Assembly: GCF_024707105.1 (NCBI RefSeq)
Contig: NZ_JANQAJ010000011.1
Location: 975,227 to 1,039,226, forward strand
Reading direction: 5' to 3'
Source: Devosia ginsengisoli
Lineage (GTDB): Bacteria > Pseudomonadota > Alphaproteobacteria > Rhizobiales > Devosiaceae
Length of the DNA stretch: 64,000 nt
This document shows, piece by piece, positions 42,397-50,818 of this stretch; position 1 is the stretch's first letter, and the number at the start of each line of letters is the position of its first letter. The position numbers were made by a program, and so were the translations under genes. Under the pieces are notes generated by a model. That model did not search any database. It was not told the origin of the DNA and saw only the letters and a list, made by a program, of their open reading frames with translations.

Positions 42397-42942
42397 GTGT
42401 CAGAGCCGACCAAGGTCGTTGCCATTATTGCGGCCAATACTGCGCTGTCGTCGCTGCTGGCGATGGTCGTGGCCGGCGACTCGCATCTCAAGGTGCGTCA
42501 GTTCGAGAGCGATATTGAGCTCATCGCCTATATGCGCATCGCCCCGCTCGACATGCTGGTCTGCGATTTCGACCGCGAAGGGCGCCCCGCCTATGAAATG
42601 GTCGAATCCATCCGCCTCAACAATGATCTCATCAGCCAGGATGTGCCGGTCATTGCGCTGACGCGTACCGTCACTCCGCCGATGCGCCACCAGGCCATCA
42701 GCGCCGGCATCGACGAAGTCATCATCAAGCCGATGTCCCCGCGCCACCTGCTGCAGCGCATCCAGGCGCGCCTGCGTACCCGCAGCGTCGTCGGCGTCCT
42801 GGGCGGCTATCGCGGCCCCGACCGCCGCAATCGCGCCCCCTTGCCGACACCGCATCCCGTGCCGACCCGCCGTGCCACCGACAATGTCATCCCGCTCTTC
42901 CCGGACCGCCGCAAACCAAGGCATCCGGGGCTGGAGGGCTGA
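42397..42942 (+). CDS. Receiver-domain protein (CheY-like)
   Basis: 181 residues from GTG 42397. Residues 5-125 form a receiver fold, with the phosphorylation Asp at 57 or 59 (LVCDFDREG) and the conserved Lys in VIIKPMSPRHLL. No output domain follows, only a basic Pro-rich tail (GYRGPDRRNRAPLP, PLFPDRRKPRHP). The GPDRR motif is typical of an alphaproteobacterial single-domain regulator family. The N-terminal acidic pair is replaced (IIAANTAL), so phosphorylation may be weak or absent. No kinase gene is adjacent. Confidence 0.7.
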   Translation: MSEPTKVVAIIAANTALSSLLAMVVAGDSHLKVRQFESDIELIAYMRIAPLDMLVCDFDREGRPAYEMVESIRLNNDLISQDVPVIALTRTVTPPMRHQAISAGIDEVIIKPMSPRHLLQRIQARLRTRSVVGVLGGYRGPDRRNRAPLPTPHPVPTRRATDNVIPLFPDRRKPRHPGLEG

Positions 42943-42970
42943 GGCCTACCTCTCCGGATCGGGGCCAAAC

Positions 42971-43073
42971 ACCCCCACCCTTGATCCGTCCCCACAAGGG
43001 GAGGGAGACGATGAACATGGTATCGCAGCTAGCGCCTCCCTCCCCTTGATGGGGAGGGATTGAGGGTGGGGTG
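42971..43073. repeat. CTCCC/GGGAG palindromic intergenic repeat
   Basis: Same family as 20041-20150, with blocks ACCCCCACCCTTGATCC and GGATTGAGGGTGGGG. Located between the convergent receiver gene and the urocanase-like gene. Confidence 0.8.
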
Positions 43074-43097
43074 GGGCCACACCCACTGACGTAAGTG

Positions 43098-44759
43098 CTA
43101 CCCCACCGCGATATGCCCGATCCCCTTGGCGGCGATCTCCTCGAAGCTCTCCGCATACCCCGCATCGGCATAACGCATCACGCCGAGCGCCGTGTCATTG
43201 GTCAGCGCATGCTCCAGCCGCTCATCGCCCTCTTGCGTGCCATCGGCCACCACAGTCACCCCCGCCGACGTCATAAACCCCGCATAGCCGCCCCCACCCG
43301 AATGGACTACCACCAGGTCGGCCATGGACGCGCACAGCAGCATGGCGTCGAGGATCGGCCAGTCGGCAATCGCGTCCGACCCGTCCTTCATCCGCTCCGT
43401 CATGATATTGGGATGCGCCATGGCCCCGGCATCGAGATGGTCGCGGCTGAAGGCCACCGGCCCGCTGAGCGTCCCATCGGTCACCATGGCATTCACCGCC
43501 CGCGCCAAAGCCGTCCGCTCGCCATGCCCGAGCCAGGCGATCCGCGCCGGCAGCCCCTCGAAGGGCACATGCTGTCGCGCCAATGAAATCCAGTTGGTGA
43601 CGATCCGGTTATCCGGGAACATCTCCAGCAATTTGTCGTCGATCTTGCGAATATCCTCCGGGTCGCCCGAGAGCGCCATCCAGCGGAACGGCCCGATGGC
43701 CCGCGCAAACAGCGGCCGCAGATAGGCCTCGGTGAAAATCTTGATATCGAAGGCATTCTCCACCCCGCCGGCCTTGGCCTGGGTGCGGATCAGGTTGCCA
43801 TTGTCGAACACTTCGCTGCCCGCCTGCTGAAAGGCCAGCATGGCCCGCACATGGTCGACGATGGAAGCCCGGCTCGCCGCCATCAACTGCCCCGACCCTT
43901 CGACCCGCAGGCGCCGGACCTCATCCAGTGCCATGCCCTTTGGCACATAGCCATAGACGAGGTCATGCGCCGAAGTCTGGTCGGTCACGATATCGGGCAC
44001 GATGCCGCGCCGCGCGATCTCCGGATAAATCTCCGCCGCATTGCCGACCAGCCCGATGGACGTCGCCCGCTTCTCCGCCACGGCCTTGTCGATCATCGCC
44101 AGAGCCGTATCAAGGTCCGGTGCGATTTCTTCGAGATACCCCACATCCTGCCGCTTCTTCGCCCGCTCCGCATCGATATCGACACAGAGGATCGCCGCAC
44201 CCGCCATGCGCCCGGCCAGTGGCTGCGCCCCGCCCATGCCGCCCAGCCCGGCCGTGAGGATGAACCGCCCCGCCAGCGAACCCCCAAACCGGTTCTCGGC
44301 GATCCGCATGAAAATCTCATACGTGCCCTGGATCACGCCCTGCGAGCCGATATATTGCCACGCCCCCGCCGTCAGCCCGCCCCAGCAGATCAGCCCCTGC
44401 TTCTCCAGTTCATAGAACACCTCGGCCTTGGCCCATTGCCCGACAATGTTGCAATTGGCCATGATGACCAGCGGCGCCCTGGCATGGGTCTTCAGCAGCC
44501 CGATCGGCTTGCCCGACTGGATGATCAGCGTCTGGTCCTCATCCATCCGCAGCAGCGTCTCGACGATCCCCCTATGCGCCGCCCAGTTCCGCGCCGCCTT
44601 GCCGAGCGCGGCATAGACCACCAGCTCGTCCGGGTTCTCTCCGACCGCCAGCACATTCTCCAGCAGCCGCAGCAACGCCTCCTGCCGCCAGCCCTTGGCG
44701 CGGAGCTCGAGGCCCCCGGGAATGGGGAAGTTGGGGTGACGGGGATTGGCTGTGGGCAT
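43098..44759 (-). CDS. hutU: Urocanase-family hydratase, proposed thiourocanate hydratase
   Basis: 553 residues from ATG 44759, preceded by GAGG. The family's NAD+-binding block GLGGMGGAQPLAGRMAGAAILCVDID is intact, as are the N-terminal PGGLELRAKGW, QSGKPIGLLKTHARAPLVIMANC, and the C-terminal VVHSGGGGYAGFMTSAG. The segment after the NAD motif (ERAKKRQDVGYLEEIAPDL) is the usual urocanase pattern with local changes. Urocanase adds water to urocanate. Because the locus has no hutI, hutF/hutG or hutC but has a hydantoinase and a carbamoylase, I propose that it hydrates thiourocanate made from ergothioneine. Ordinary urocanate hydratase is the alternative. Confidence 0.85.
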   Translation of the reverse strand: MPTANPRHPNFPIPGGLELRAKGWRQEALLRLLENVLAVGENPDELVVYAALGKAARNWAAHRGIVETLLRMDEDQTLIIQSGKPIGLLKTHARAPLVIMANCNIVGQWAKAEVFYELEKQGLICWGGLTAGAWQYIGSQGVIQGTYEIFMRIAENRFGGSLAGRFILTAGLGGMGGAQPLAGRMAGAAILCVDIDAERAKKRQDVGYLEEIAPDLDTALAMIDKAVAEKRATSIGLVGNAAEIYPEIARRGIVPDIVTDQTSAHDLVYGYVPKGMALDEVRRLRVEGSGQLMAASRASIVDHVRAMLAFQQAGSEVFDNGNLIRTQAKAGGVENAFDIKIFTEAYLRPLFARAIGPFRWMALSGDPEDIRKIDDKLLEMFPDNRIVTNWISLARQHVPFEGLPARIAWLGHGERTALARAVNAMVTDGTLSGPVAFSRDHLDAGAMAHPNIMTERMKDGSDAIADWPILDAMLLCASMADLVVVHSGGGGYAGFMTSAGVTVVADGTQEGDERLEHALTNDTALGVMRYADAGYAESFEEIAAKGIGHIAVG

Positions 44760-44780
44760 TTTCAAAACCTCATTCTTGCT

Positions 44781-44931
44781 TCCCCCTCTCCCCTTGCGGG
44801 AGAGGGATAGAAAATCCTCGTTCAGAGGATTTTCGAGGGTGAGGGGTGCTGCGCCCGCCCATGCTTCGATGCTGGCGGAGGTAACCCCTCATCCGCCCCT
44901 TCGGGGCACCTTCGCCCGCAAGGGGAGAAGG
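44781..44931. repeat. RIME-like mosaic intergenic repeat, copy 2
   Basis: CCCCTTGCGGGAGAGGG, a central AATCCTC/GAGGATT hairpin and the CCTCATCCGCCCCTTCGGGG block ending in CCCGCAAGGGGAGAAG. The order is the same as at 9861-10005. It lies between the DUF917 and urocanase-like genes, inside the catabolic block. Confidence 0.8.
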
Positions 44932-44946
44932 GAAACCGTGGCCGGG

Positions 44947-46041
44947 TCAGCCGGTGCCCAGCGCATATTTCGCCAGCTCGATCCCCATGCGCTCCTCGAC
45001 AAAGGGATAAACCGCCGGGTCCAACACGCTCGAACTCAACGGAATTCCTGTCTTGGGCACATGCAGCACGAAAACATACATGCCGCGCCCCAATTGCCCC
45101 ACCGACAGCGCCTGCCCTGCCGCATCCAGCGTCGTCAGCACATCGGGGAACGTCGCCAGCCGCGTCCCGCCGGCATCCTCCACCGCCATATATTCGTTCA
45201 TCACATGCAGCGTGGTCGCCGTGTCGCCCTCGCCCACAGTGATCTTGCCGATATCGAACGCCTCCTTGGTATAGGTCACGTCGATAGCGGTAATGTAGCC
45301 CTTGGTGAGGATGGTTCCGCCCGTCGTCTCCACGATGGCATCGATCATCTTGCCCGGCCCCTTGCCCTCGGCCGCGATCATCGCCTCGCCCAGCTTCAGC
45401 GCCAGCGAAATGCCGCCCAAAGCCGCGTGCTGCTTCACATAGCTAGCCCGCAGCGGATTGCGGCACGAGGCGATGAAGCCGCCCGACATATCCGCCGCCG
45501 TGCGCAATATCGGCGACACCTTGGCGGTCGCCCCGCGCGTCACCAGCTCGATATAGCGGTTCTCCTCACGATTGCCGCCCACCGCCGTCTGGATCATCTG
45601 CTCGGGCGAGCCGGCCATGCCGATCGAGCCCATGTCGCCGGTCGGATGGGCGCGGATATCACCCACCGCATCCACCACCTTCATCCCAAGCGCCGCCGCC
45701 GGCAGCCAGCCATTGAGCGTGGACGATTTCCCGTTTTGCCCGACCATCAGCCCGCTCAGCTTCTCGCCCAGCGCATCCTGCAACAATTGCACGGCCTTGA
45801 TGTAGTCCACCCCGCGCATTTCCCACGGCGTGGTGGAAGCCGGCGCGCCGATGGCGGCCGCCGTCGCCACCCAGTCGTCTTCATCCAGCTCCTCGATATC
45901 AACCAGTTCCGGCTGGCCGATGCGCACGGCCGCCGTGCCCAGCATGCGGCCATGGTCGGCCCAGCCGCCGCCGCCCGCGGCATAGACCGAGCCGCCGCGC
46001 ACCGCCGCTTCCACGTCTTTTTCGGTCAGAATGCGCCCCAT
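44947..46041 (-). CDS. DUF917-family protein, candidate desulfhydrase of ergothioneine catabolism
   Basis: 364 residues from ATG 46041, which shares one base with the upstream gene's stop (TAATG), giving translational coupling. DUF917 marks: GGGGWADHGRMLG, EELDEDDWVATAAAIGAP, GDMGSIGMAGSPEQ, and NEYMAVEDAGGTRLATFPDV. DUF917 proteins are related to the hydantoinase/oxoprolinase superfamily and have no general function. In the pathway proposed here one step, removal of sulfur from the thiohydantoin to give hydantoin-5-propionate, has no other candidate gene, so this protein is assigned to it by elimination. Confidence 0.7.
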   Translation of the reverse strand: MGRILTEKDVEAAVRGGSVYAAGGGGWADHGRMLGTAAVRIGQPELVDIEELDEDDWVATAAAIGAPASTTPWEMRGVDYIKAVQLLQDALGEKLSGLMVGQNGKSSTLNGWLPAAALGMKVVDAVGDIRAHPTGDMGSIGMAGSPEQMIQTAVGGNREENRYIELVTRGATAKVSPILRTAADMSGGFIASCRNPLRASYVKQHAALGGISLALKLGEAMIAAEGKGPGKMIDAIVETTGGTILTKGYITAIDVTYTKEAFDIGKITVGEGDTATTLHVMNEYMAVEDAGGTRLATFPDVLTTLDAAGQALSVGQLGRGMYVFVLHVPKTGIPLSSSVLDPAVYPFVEERMGIELAKYALGTG

Positions 46042-47294
46042 TACCTGGTCTCCTGCAATTTCGTGTCCAGCGCCCGCACGGCGTCCAGCAGAACGGCCGC
46101 GCCCAGCGCGATATCTTCGTTGGTGGCGAATTCGTCGGCCGAATGGCTGCGGCCATCCTTGCACGGCACGAAAATCATTGCCGCCTTGGTGATCCGCGCC
46201 ATCCAGGCCGTGTCATGCCCCGCCCCCGACGCCATGCGCCGGTGCCGCGCACCCGCCGTCTCGCAGGCCGCATCGAGCACATCGAGCAACCCGGCATCAC
46301 ATGGCGTCGGCGGATTGTCCGACACAATGCGCGGCTCCGAGACCGCCACACCGGTCTTCTCGGCAATCGCCACCACGCCCTTGTCGAGTTCATCGACAAA
46401 CCGCTCCATATCCGCCCGCAGTTCCGCCCGCGCGTCGATCAACATGCGCACCCGTGCCGGCACCACATTGGCGGCGTTGGGCGACATTTCGAATTCGCCC
46501 ACCGTAGCCGCGAAATGCGCCGCGCCGCTGGCCAAAGCCTTGCCCAGTTCCTCGACCCCCAGCGCGATCCATGCCGCCGTGGTCAGCGCATCCTGGCGCG
46601 ACCCCATCGGCGTCGTCCCCGCATGGTCGGCCCGGCCCTCGACGATAATCTCGATCCGCGTAATCCCCGCAATCGCCGTCACCACGCCCACATCGCGCTG
46701 CTCGTCCTGCAGCACCGGCCCCTGCTCGATATGCAGTTCGAGGAAGGCCTTGATATCGTCGCGCTGCGCCGGCAGCCGCGCATCGCCGCCCACCTGCAAA
46801 AGCCCCTGCTCCAGCGTCAGCCCGTCGCTCTCCCGCGCCAGCCATTCCGTCGGCCGCGTGCCGCTCATGCCCCGGCTGCCGATGCAGGAGACACCGAAGA
46901 TGGAAACTTCCTCGGCCAGGAAATCCACCACTTCCAGATTGTGCTCCAGCACCACGCCCTGATCGCGCAAGGCCCGCGCCACTTCCAGCGCCACGACCAC
47001 ACCGGCAATGCCGTCGAACCGCCCGCCATCGGGCACGGTATCGGAATGGCTGCCCAGCATGATCGTCCCCAACTCCGGCCGCCGACCCGGAATGGTCCCC
47101 ACCAGGTTCCCCGCCGCATCCACCCCCGTCACCGCCCCGGCCTCCCGCATGGCCTGTTCCAGCCATTTTCGCCCTTCGAGAAACATCGGCGTAAACGCCC
47201 GCCGCGTCCACGGGCGCCCCGGCTCAGTGATGGCCGCCAGCGCATCGATATCGGCGGCGATGCGGTCGGCGCGGATGGGGGAATTGGGGATCAT
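46041..47294 (-). CDS. M20-family N-carbamoyl-L-amino-acid hydrolase (proposed N-carbamoyl-glutamate hydrolase)
   Basis: 417 residues from ATG 47294. It is a zinc hydrolase of the amidase/carbamoylase branch. His in LGSHSDTVPDGGRFDGIAG, Asp, the Glu pair in DFLAEEVSIFG, and HIEQGP and DHAGTTPM motifs are present. Dimerisation domain about 210-330, then the C-terminal SGAGHDTAWMA. Members cleave N-carbamoyl amino acids or allantoate. In the context of a hydantoinase gene upstream and a urocanase-like gene downstream, N-carbamoyl-L-glutamate is the expected substrate. Confidence 0.82.
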   Translation of the reverse strand: MIPNSPIRADRIAADIDALAAITEPGRPWTRRAFTPMFLEGRKWLEQAMREAGAVTGVDAAGNLVGTIPGRRPELGTIMLGSHSDTVPDGGRFDGIAGVVVALEVARALRDQGVVLEHNLEVVDFLAEEVSIFGVSCIGSRGMSGTRPTEWLARESDGLTLEQGLLQVGGDARLPAQRDDIKAFLELHIEQGPVLQDEQRDVGVVTAIAGITRIEIIVEGRADHAGTTPMGSRQDALTTAAWIALGVEELGKALASGAAHFAATVGEFEMSPNAANVVPARVRMLIDARAELRADMERFVDELDKGVVAIAEKTGVAVSEPRIVSDNPPTPCDAGLLDVLDAACETAGARHRRMASGAGHDTAWMARITKAAMIFVPCKDGRSHSADEFATNEDIALGAAVLLDAVRALDTKLQETR

Positions 47295-47326
47295 ACGAGC
47301 GACATCCCCAAGATTGTGGCTCCCAT

Positions 47327-47452
47327 ACCCCCACCCTTGATCCCTCCCCACAAGGGGGAGGAGACGATGGGGGATCGGTCAGTGGCACAATATCAGCCTC
47401 ACACCGGGCAGGCTTCCCTCCCCCTTGTGGGGAGGGATTGAGGGTGGGGGTG
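47327..47452. repeat. CTCCC/GGGAG palindromic intergenic repeat
   Basis: ACCCCCACCCTTGATCC...CAAGGGGGAGG and CCTTGTGGGGAGGG...TGAGGGTGGGGG face each other. It fills most of the 165-bp gap between the hydantoinase-like and M20 genes. Confidence 0.85.
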
Positions 47453-47459
47453 CGGACCA

Positions 47460-48818
47460 TCAACTCAGCACCTCCGGCCGCACAAACCGCCCCGTCCCCG
47501 GCTGCGCCACCGCCGTCCCTTCGAACACCTGCCGCCCGCGCAGATAGGTCAGCCCCACCGTCCAGGGCAGCTCGATCCCGTTATACGGCGACCACCCCAC
47601 CACATTGTGCCCGCTCGCCGCCGCGTCGTAGCGCATCGGACGCGGAAACAACACGGCAATATCGGCATCCCGCCCCGGCGTCAGCGCGCCTTTCACATGG
47701 TCGAGCCGGAAATGCCGCGCCGGATTCTCCGCCATCAATTTCGCCGCCCAGGTCAGCGGGACGCCGCGCTTCAGCGCCCCCATAACGAAAAGCGGCACCA
47801 TGACCTCCAACCCCGGCACGCCCGAGGCATTGGCCAGCATGTCCGGATTGGTCTTGCGGTTTTCCGACCAGCTAACATGGTCGGTCGAAACCAGCGTCAC
47901 ATTGCCCTGCCGCACATGCTCCCACAGCTTTTCCACCTCGGCGCGCGGCCGGATCGGCGGATTGATCTTGGCCTTGCCGCCCAGCCGGGCGACGTCATTT
48001 TCCTCGTCCAGCGTCAGGTAATGGATGCAGGCCTCGATGGTCGCCTCGAACCCCTGCTCCCGGTAGCTGCGCGCAATCTCGTAGCCACGCCCCAGCGAGC
48101 AATGCACGACATGGGCCGGACAACCCGTCTGCGCCCCGGTCTCATAGATCTGCAGGCTCGCCAGCAATTCGGTCAGCGGCGGCCGGCTCAGCGCATGGGC
48201 GCGATAATCGGTGATCCCCGCCGCCTTGACCCGAGCCATGGCGGCGCGAACCATTTCGTCGTCCTCATTATGCACACCCGCCGTCAGCCCGGTCTTGGCC
48301 ACGGCGGCAAAACACTCTTCCAGCAAAGCCGGCGGAATGCGCGGAAAGCGCACCGGGTCAGTGCCGAAGGTCGAGAATTTGAACGCCGCGACACCCGCTT
48401 CGGCCTGCTCGGCAATTCGCGCCGCCCCCTCCTCCGGGTTGATCGTGCCATAAAGCGCGAAATCCACCCGCGCCTGTGGTTCGGCATGCGCCACCTTGGT
48501 CCGCACCGCCTCGGCCGAACAGACCAGGTTCCCCTCGTCATAGGGCATGTCGACAATCGTGGTCACGCCACCCGCTGCCGCCGACCGCGTCGACCAGATG
48601 AAATCCTCCTGATCCTTCTGGCTCAGCGAATGCACCTGCGCGTCGATGGCGCCGGGCAGGATCAGCGCATTGCCCAGCTCATGCCGCTCCTTCGCCGACG
48701 GCGCCACGCCTTCGCCGACATGCATGACCTTGCCATCGCGCACGGCGACATAGCCGTTCTCGACAATGAGATCAGGTAGCACCACCGTACCACCAAGGAC
48801 GAGATCGAAATCGGACAT
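47460..48818 (-). CDS. Cyclic amidohydrolase (hydantoinase/dihydroorotase-like), proposed hydantoin-5-propionate hydrolase
   Basis: 452 residues. Amidohydrolase TIM barrel with flanking beta sandwich: GGTVVLPDLIVENGYVAV at the start, metal motif DAQVHS at about residue 59 (Gln in place of the first His of DxHxH, as in some dihydroorotases), AAFKFSTFG with the possibly carboxylated Lys, His motifs in AGVHNEDDE and HVVHCSLGRG, and STDHVSW with the catalytic Asp. It hydrolyses a cyclic amide or imide in the cytosol. Paired with a carbamoylase gene it fits hydantoin to carbamoyl-amino acid to amino acid. Confidence 0.82.
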   Translation of the reverse strand: MSDFDLVLGGTVVLPDLIVENGYVAVRDGKVMHVGEGVAPSAKERHELGNALILPGAIDAQVHSLSQKDQEDFIWSTRSAAAGGVTTIVDMPYDEGNLVCSAEAVRTKVAHAEPQARVDFALYGTINPEEGAARIAEQAEAGVAAFKFSTFGTDPVRFPRIPPALLEECFAAVAKTGLTAGVHNEDDEMVRAAMARVKAAGITDYRAHALSRPPLTELLASLQIYETGAQTGCPAHVVHCSLGRGYEIARSYREQGFEATIEACIHYLTLDEENDVARLGGKAKINPPIRPRAEVEKLWEHVRQGNVTLVSTDHVSWSENRKTNPDMLANASGVPGLEVMVPLFVMGALKRGVPLTWAAKLMAENPARHFRLDHVKGALTPGRDADIAVLFPRPMRYDAAASGHNVVGWSPYNGIELPWTVGLTYLRGRQVFEGTAVAQPGTGRFVRPEVLS

Positions 48819-48846
48819 CTACTGTTTCCACAAACTTGGAGCAGGC

Positions 48847-48950
48847 TTCCCTCCCCCTGTGGGGAGGGAGTGAGGGTGGGGGTAAGGGCCGAGCACCGCG
48901 TATGGGACTCACCCCCCACCCTTGATCCCTCCCCACAAGGGGGAGGAGAC
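48847..48950. repeat. CTCCC/GGGAG palindromic intergenic repeat
   Basis: Same family; blocks CCTCCCCCTGTGGGGAGGGA and ACCCCCCACCCTTGATCC...CAAGGGGGAGG. Fills the gap between the amidohydrolase gene and the second permease gene. Confidence 0.82.
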
Positions 48951-48969
48951 GACTGAGCCATCTGCGCAC

Positions 48970-49722
48970 TCAAGCCGCCGCCCTCCCCAATTGCCCCGTC
49001 CGCGCCATCAGCCACCGTTCCAGCGCCGAGAGCGCATCATAGATCAGCACGGCCAGCACGCCGACGATCAGCCCGCCCTGCAACACAAACGCCGTATTGC
49101 TCGACAGCAGCCCTGCAATGATCACCTCGCCCAGCGTCCGCGCCGCCACGGTGGAGCCGATCGTTGCCGTCGCCAGCGAAATCACCACCGAGAGCCGTAT
49201 CCCGGCCAGGATGACCGGCAAGGCCAGCGGCAGTTCCACCTTGATCAGCCGCTGCCAGCCGGTCATGCCCATGCCCTTGGCCGCGTCCGTCACGGAGGGC
49301 GGTAAATTGGTCAGCCCGGTCAGCGTATTCTCGAAGATCGGCAGCAACCCATAAAGGAACAAGGCCACCAAAGTCGGCGCCGTGCCGAAGCCCAGCATGG
49401 GCACCGCCAGCGCCAGCACGGCCACGGGCGGAAAGGTCTGCCCGATATTCGCAAGTGAGCGCGACAGCGGCAGGAATTCCGCCCCGAACGGTCGTGTCAC
49501 GATAATGGCCAGCCCCACTGCGATCACAGTGGAGGCCACAGTCGCCGCCAGCACGATGGTCAGGTGGTTCAGCGTGATGTCGAGCAGATTGCCCTGGTTG
49601 TAGATGGCTGGCTGGTTGTTCTTGGTGAAGAGCCCGAAGAAGCCCGAGAACAGGTCCGGGCTCACCAGCAGGAGCAGCAATACGGCCAGCGCCACCAGCC
49701 TGATGACATTGCCGATCTTCAT
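48970..49722 (-). CDS. OsmU/EgtU-type ABC transporter permease
   Basis: 250 residues, about six membrane helices, from ATG 49722, which overlaps the ATPase stop (ATGA). It has the EAA-type cytoplasmic loop with SVTDAAKGMGMTGWQRLIKVELPLALPVILAGIRLSVV and GSTVAARTLGEVIIAGL. It is the second permease of the importer. The OsmU family carries betaines; the pneumococcal and Helicobacter EgtU/EgtV systems of this family import ergothioneine. Confidence 0.88.
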   Translation of the reverse strand: MKIGNVIRLVALAVLLLLLVSPDLFSGFFGLFTKNNQPAIYNQGNLLDITLNHLTIVLAATVASTVIAVGLAIIVTRPFGAEFLPLSRSLANIGQTFPPVAVLALAVPMLGFGTAPTLVALFLYGLLPIFENTLTGLTNLPPSVTDAAKGMGMTGWQRLIKVELPLALPVILAGIRLSVVISLATATIGSTVAARTLGEVIIAGLLSSNTAFVLQGGLIVGVLAVLIYDALSALERWLMARTGQLGRAAA

Positions 49723-50654
49723 TGCGGCCTCGCCGCGAGCCGCGACAGCGCGTCCAGCGTCACCTGCCCCACCACCTGCCCGTCGCGCCGCACCGGCAAA
49801 GCCGGCCGCCCCGACCACAACAGTTCGGCATAGGCATCGCGCAAAGAGGCACCGGCCTCGATGGGCTCGCCGGCCCCTTCGCCGGCCTCGATATGGTCTG
49901 CCACCTTGGCCAGCGACAGCAGCCGGAACGGCCTTTCGCTGGTGCCGATCAATTCGGCCACGAAGGGCGTTGCCGGATTGGCGATGATCTCGGCCGGCTT
50001 GGCGCATTGCAGCAGCTTGCCCTTGTCCATGACCGCAATCGTATCGCCGAGATGGATGGCCTCTTCCATGTCATGCGTCACCAGCACCACTGTGGTGCCG
50101 AACTTGCGCTGGATGGACAGCAGATCCTCCTGCGCCTTGGCGCGGATCACGGGGTCGAGCGCGCCATAGGGCTCGTCCATCAGCAGGATGTTGGGTGAAG
50201 CCGCCAGCGCCCGCGCCACGCCGACACGCTGTTGCTGGCCGCCGGAAAGTTCATGCGGCAGCCGGTCGCGGAATTCGGCCGGGTCGAGCTGGAACAGGCT
50301 CAGCAGTTCATCGACCCGGTCGGCGATCTTCTTCTTGTCCCAGCCGAGCAGCTTGGGCACTGTCGCCACATTCTGCCCCACCGTGCGGTGCGGAAACAGG
50401 CCGTGGCCCTGGATGGCATAGCCGATGCGCCGCCGCAATTCGTAGGCGGGAATCCCGGCAATATCCTCGCCATCGATGCGGATATGGCCCGATGTCGGCT
50501 CCACCAGCTTGTTGATCATCCGCATCAGCGTGGTCTTGCCCGAGCCCGACGTGCCGACCACGACGCAGATGCTGCGCGGCTCGATGGTCAGGTTGACGTG
50601 GTCGACCACGACAGTCCCGCTATAGCTCTTGGTGATGTCGTCGATCTCGATCAT
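49719..50654 (-). CDS. OsmU/EgtU-type ABC transporter ATP-binding protein with CBS-like C-terminus
   Basis: 311 residues. Walker A GTSGSGKTT (about 34-42), Q loop GYAIQGHGLFPHRTV, signature LSGGQQQRVGVARAL, Walker B ILLMDEPYGALDP and the switch His in VLVTHDMEEAIHLGD. After residue 240 a CBS-like regulatory region follows (RFR...GASLRDAYAELLWSGRPALPVRRDGQVVGQVTLDAL), typical of OsmV/OpuCA proteins. It powers import through the two flanking permeases. Confidence 0.9.
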   Translation of the reverse strand: MIEIDDITKSYSGTVVVDHVNLTIEPRSICVVVGTSGSGKTTLMRMINKLVEPTSGHIRIDGEDIAGIPAYELRRRIGYAIQGHGLFPHRTVGQNVATVPKLLGWDKKKIADRVDELLSLFQLDPAEFRDRLPHELSGGQQQRVGVARALAASPNILLMDEPYGALDPVIRAKAQEDLLSIQRKFGTTVVLVTHDMEEAIHLGDTIAVMDKGKLLQCAKPAEIIANPATPFVAELIGTSERPFRLLSLAKVADHIEAGEGAGEPIEAGASLRDAYAELLWSGRPALPVRRDGQVVGQVTLDALSRLAARPQ

Positions 50655-50684
50655 GCCTCGACCTCCAGGGATTGCGGCGAGATA

Positions 50685-50810
50685 CCCCCACCCTCACTCC
50701 CTCCCCACAAGGGGGAGGGAGGCGCATGACCGAAGTCAGTGGTCCAATGTTGTTTCACGCACCGGCCAGGCTTCCCTCCCCCTTGTGGGGGAGGGAGTGA
50801 GGGTGGGGGT
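50685..50810. repeat. CTCCC/GGGAG palindromic intergenic repeat
   Basis: ACCCCCACCCTCACTCCCTCC...AAGGGGGAGGGAGG and CCTCCCCCTTGTGGGG...GTGAGGGTGGGGGT face each other. Fills the gap between ATPase and first permease genes. Confidence 0.85.
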
Positions 50811-50818
50811 CACCAAGC

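Noticed and set aside
44746..46962. 738-codon open frame on the plus strand
   Set aside because: Opposite the DUF917 and M20 genes, with compositional bias only.
48847..48950. Riboswitch upstream of the importer genes
   Set aside because: The structure is explained by the CTCCC/GGGAG repeat family, which also occurs downstream of unrelated genes.
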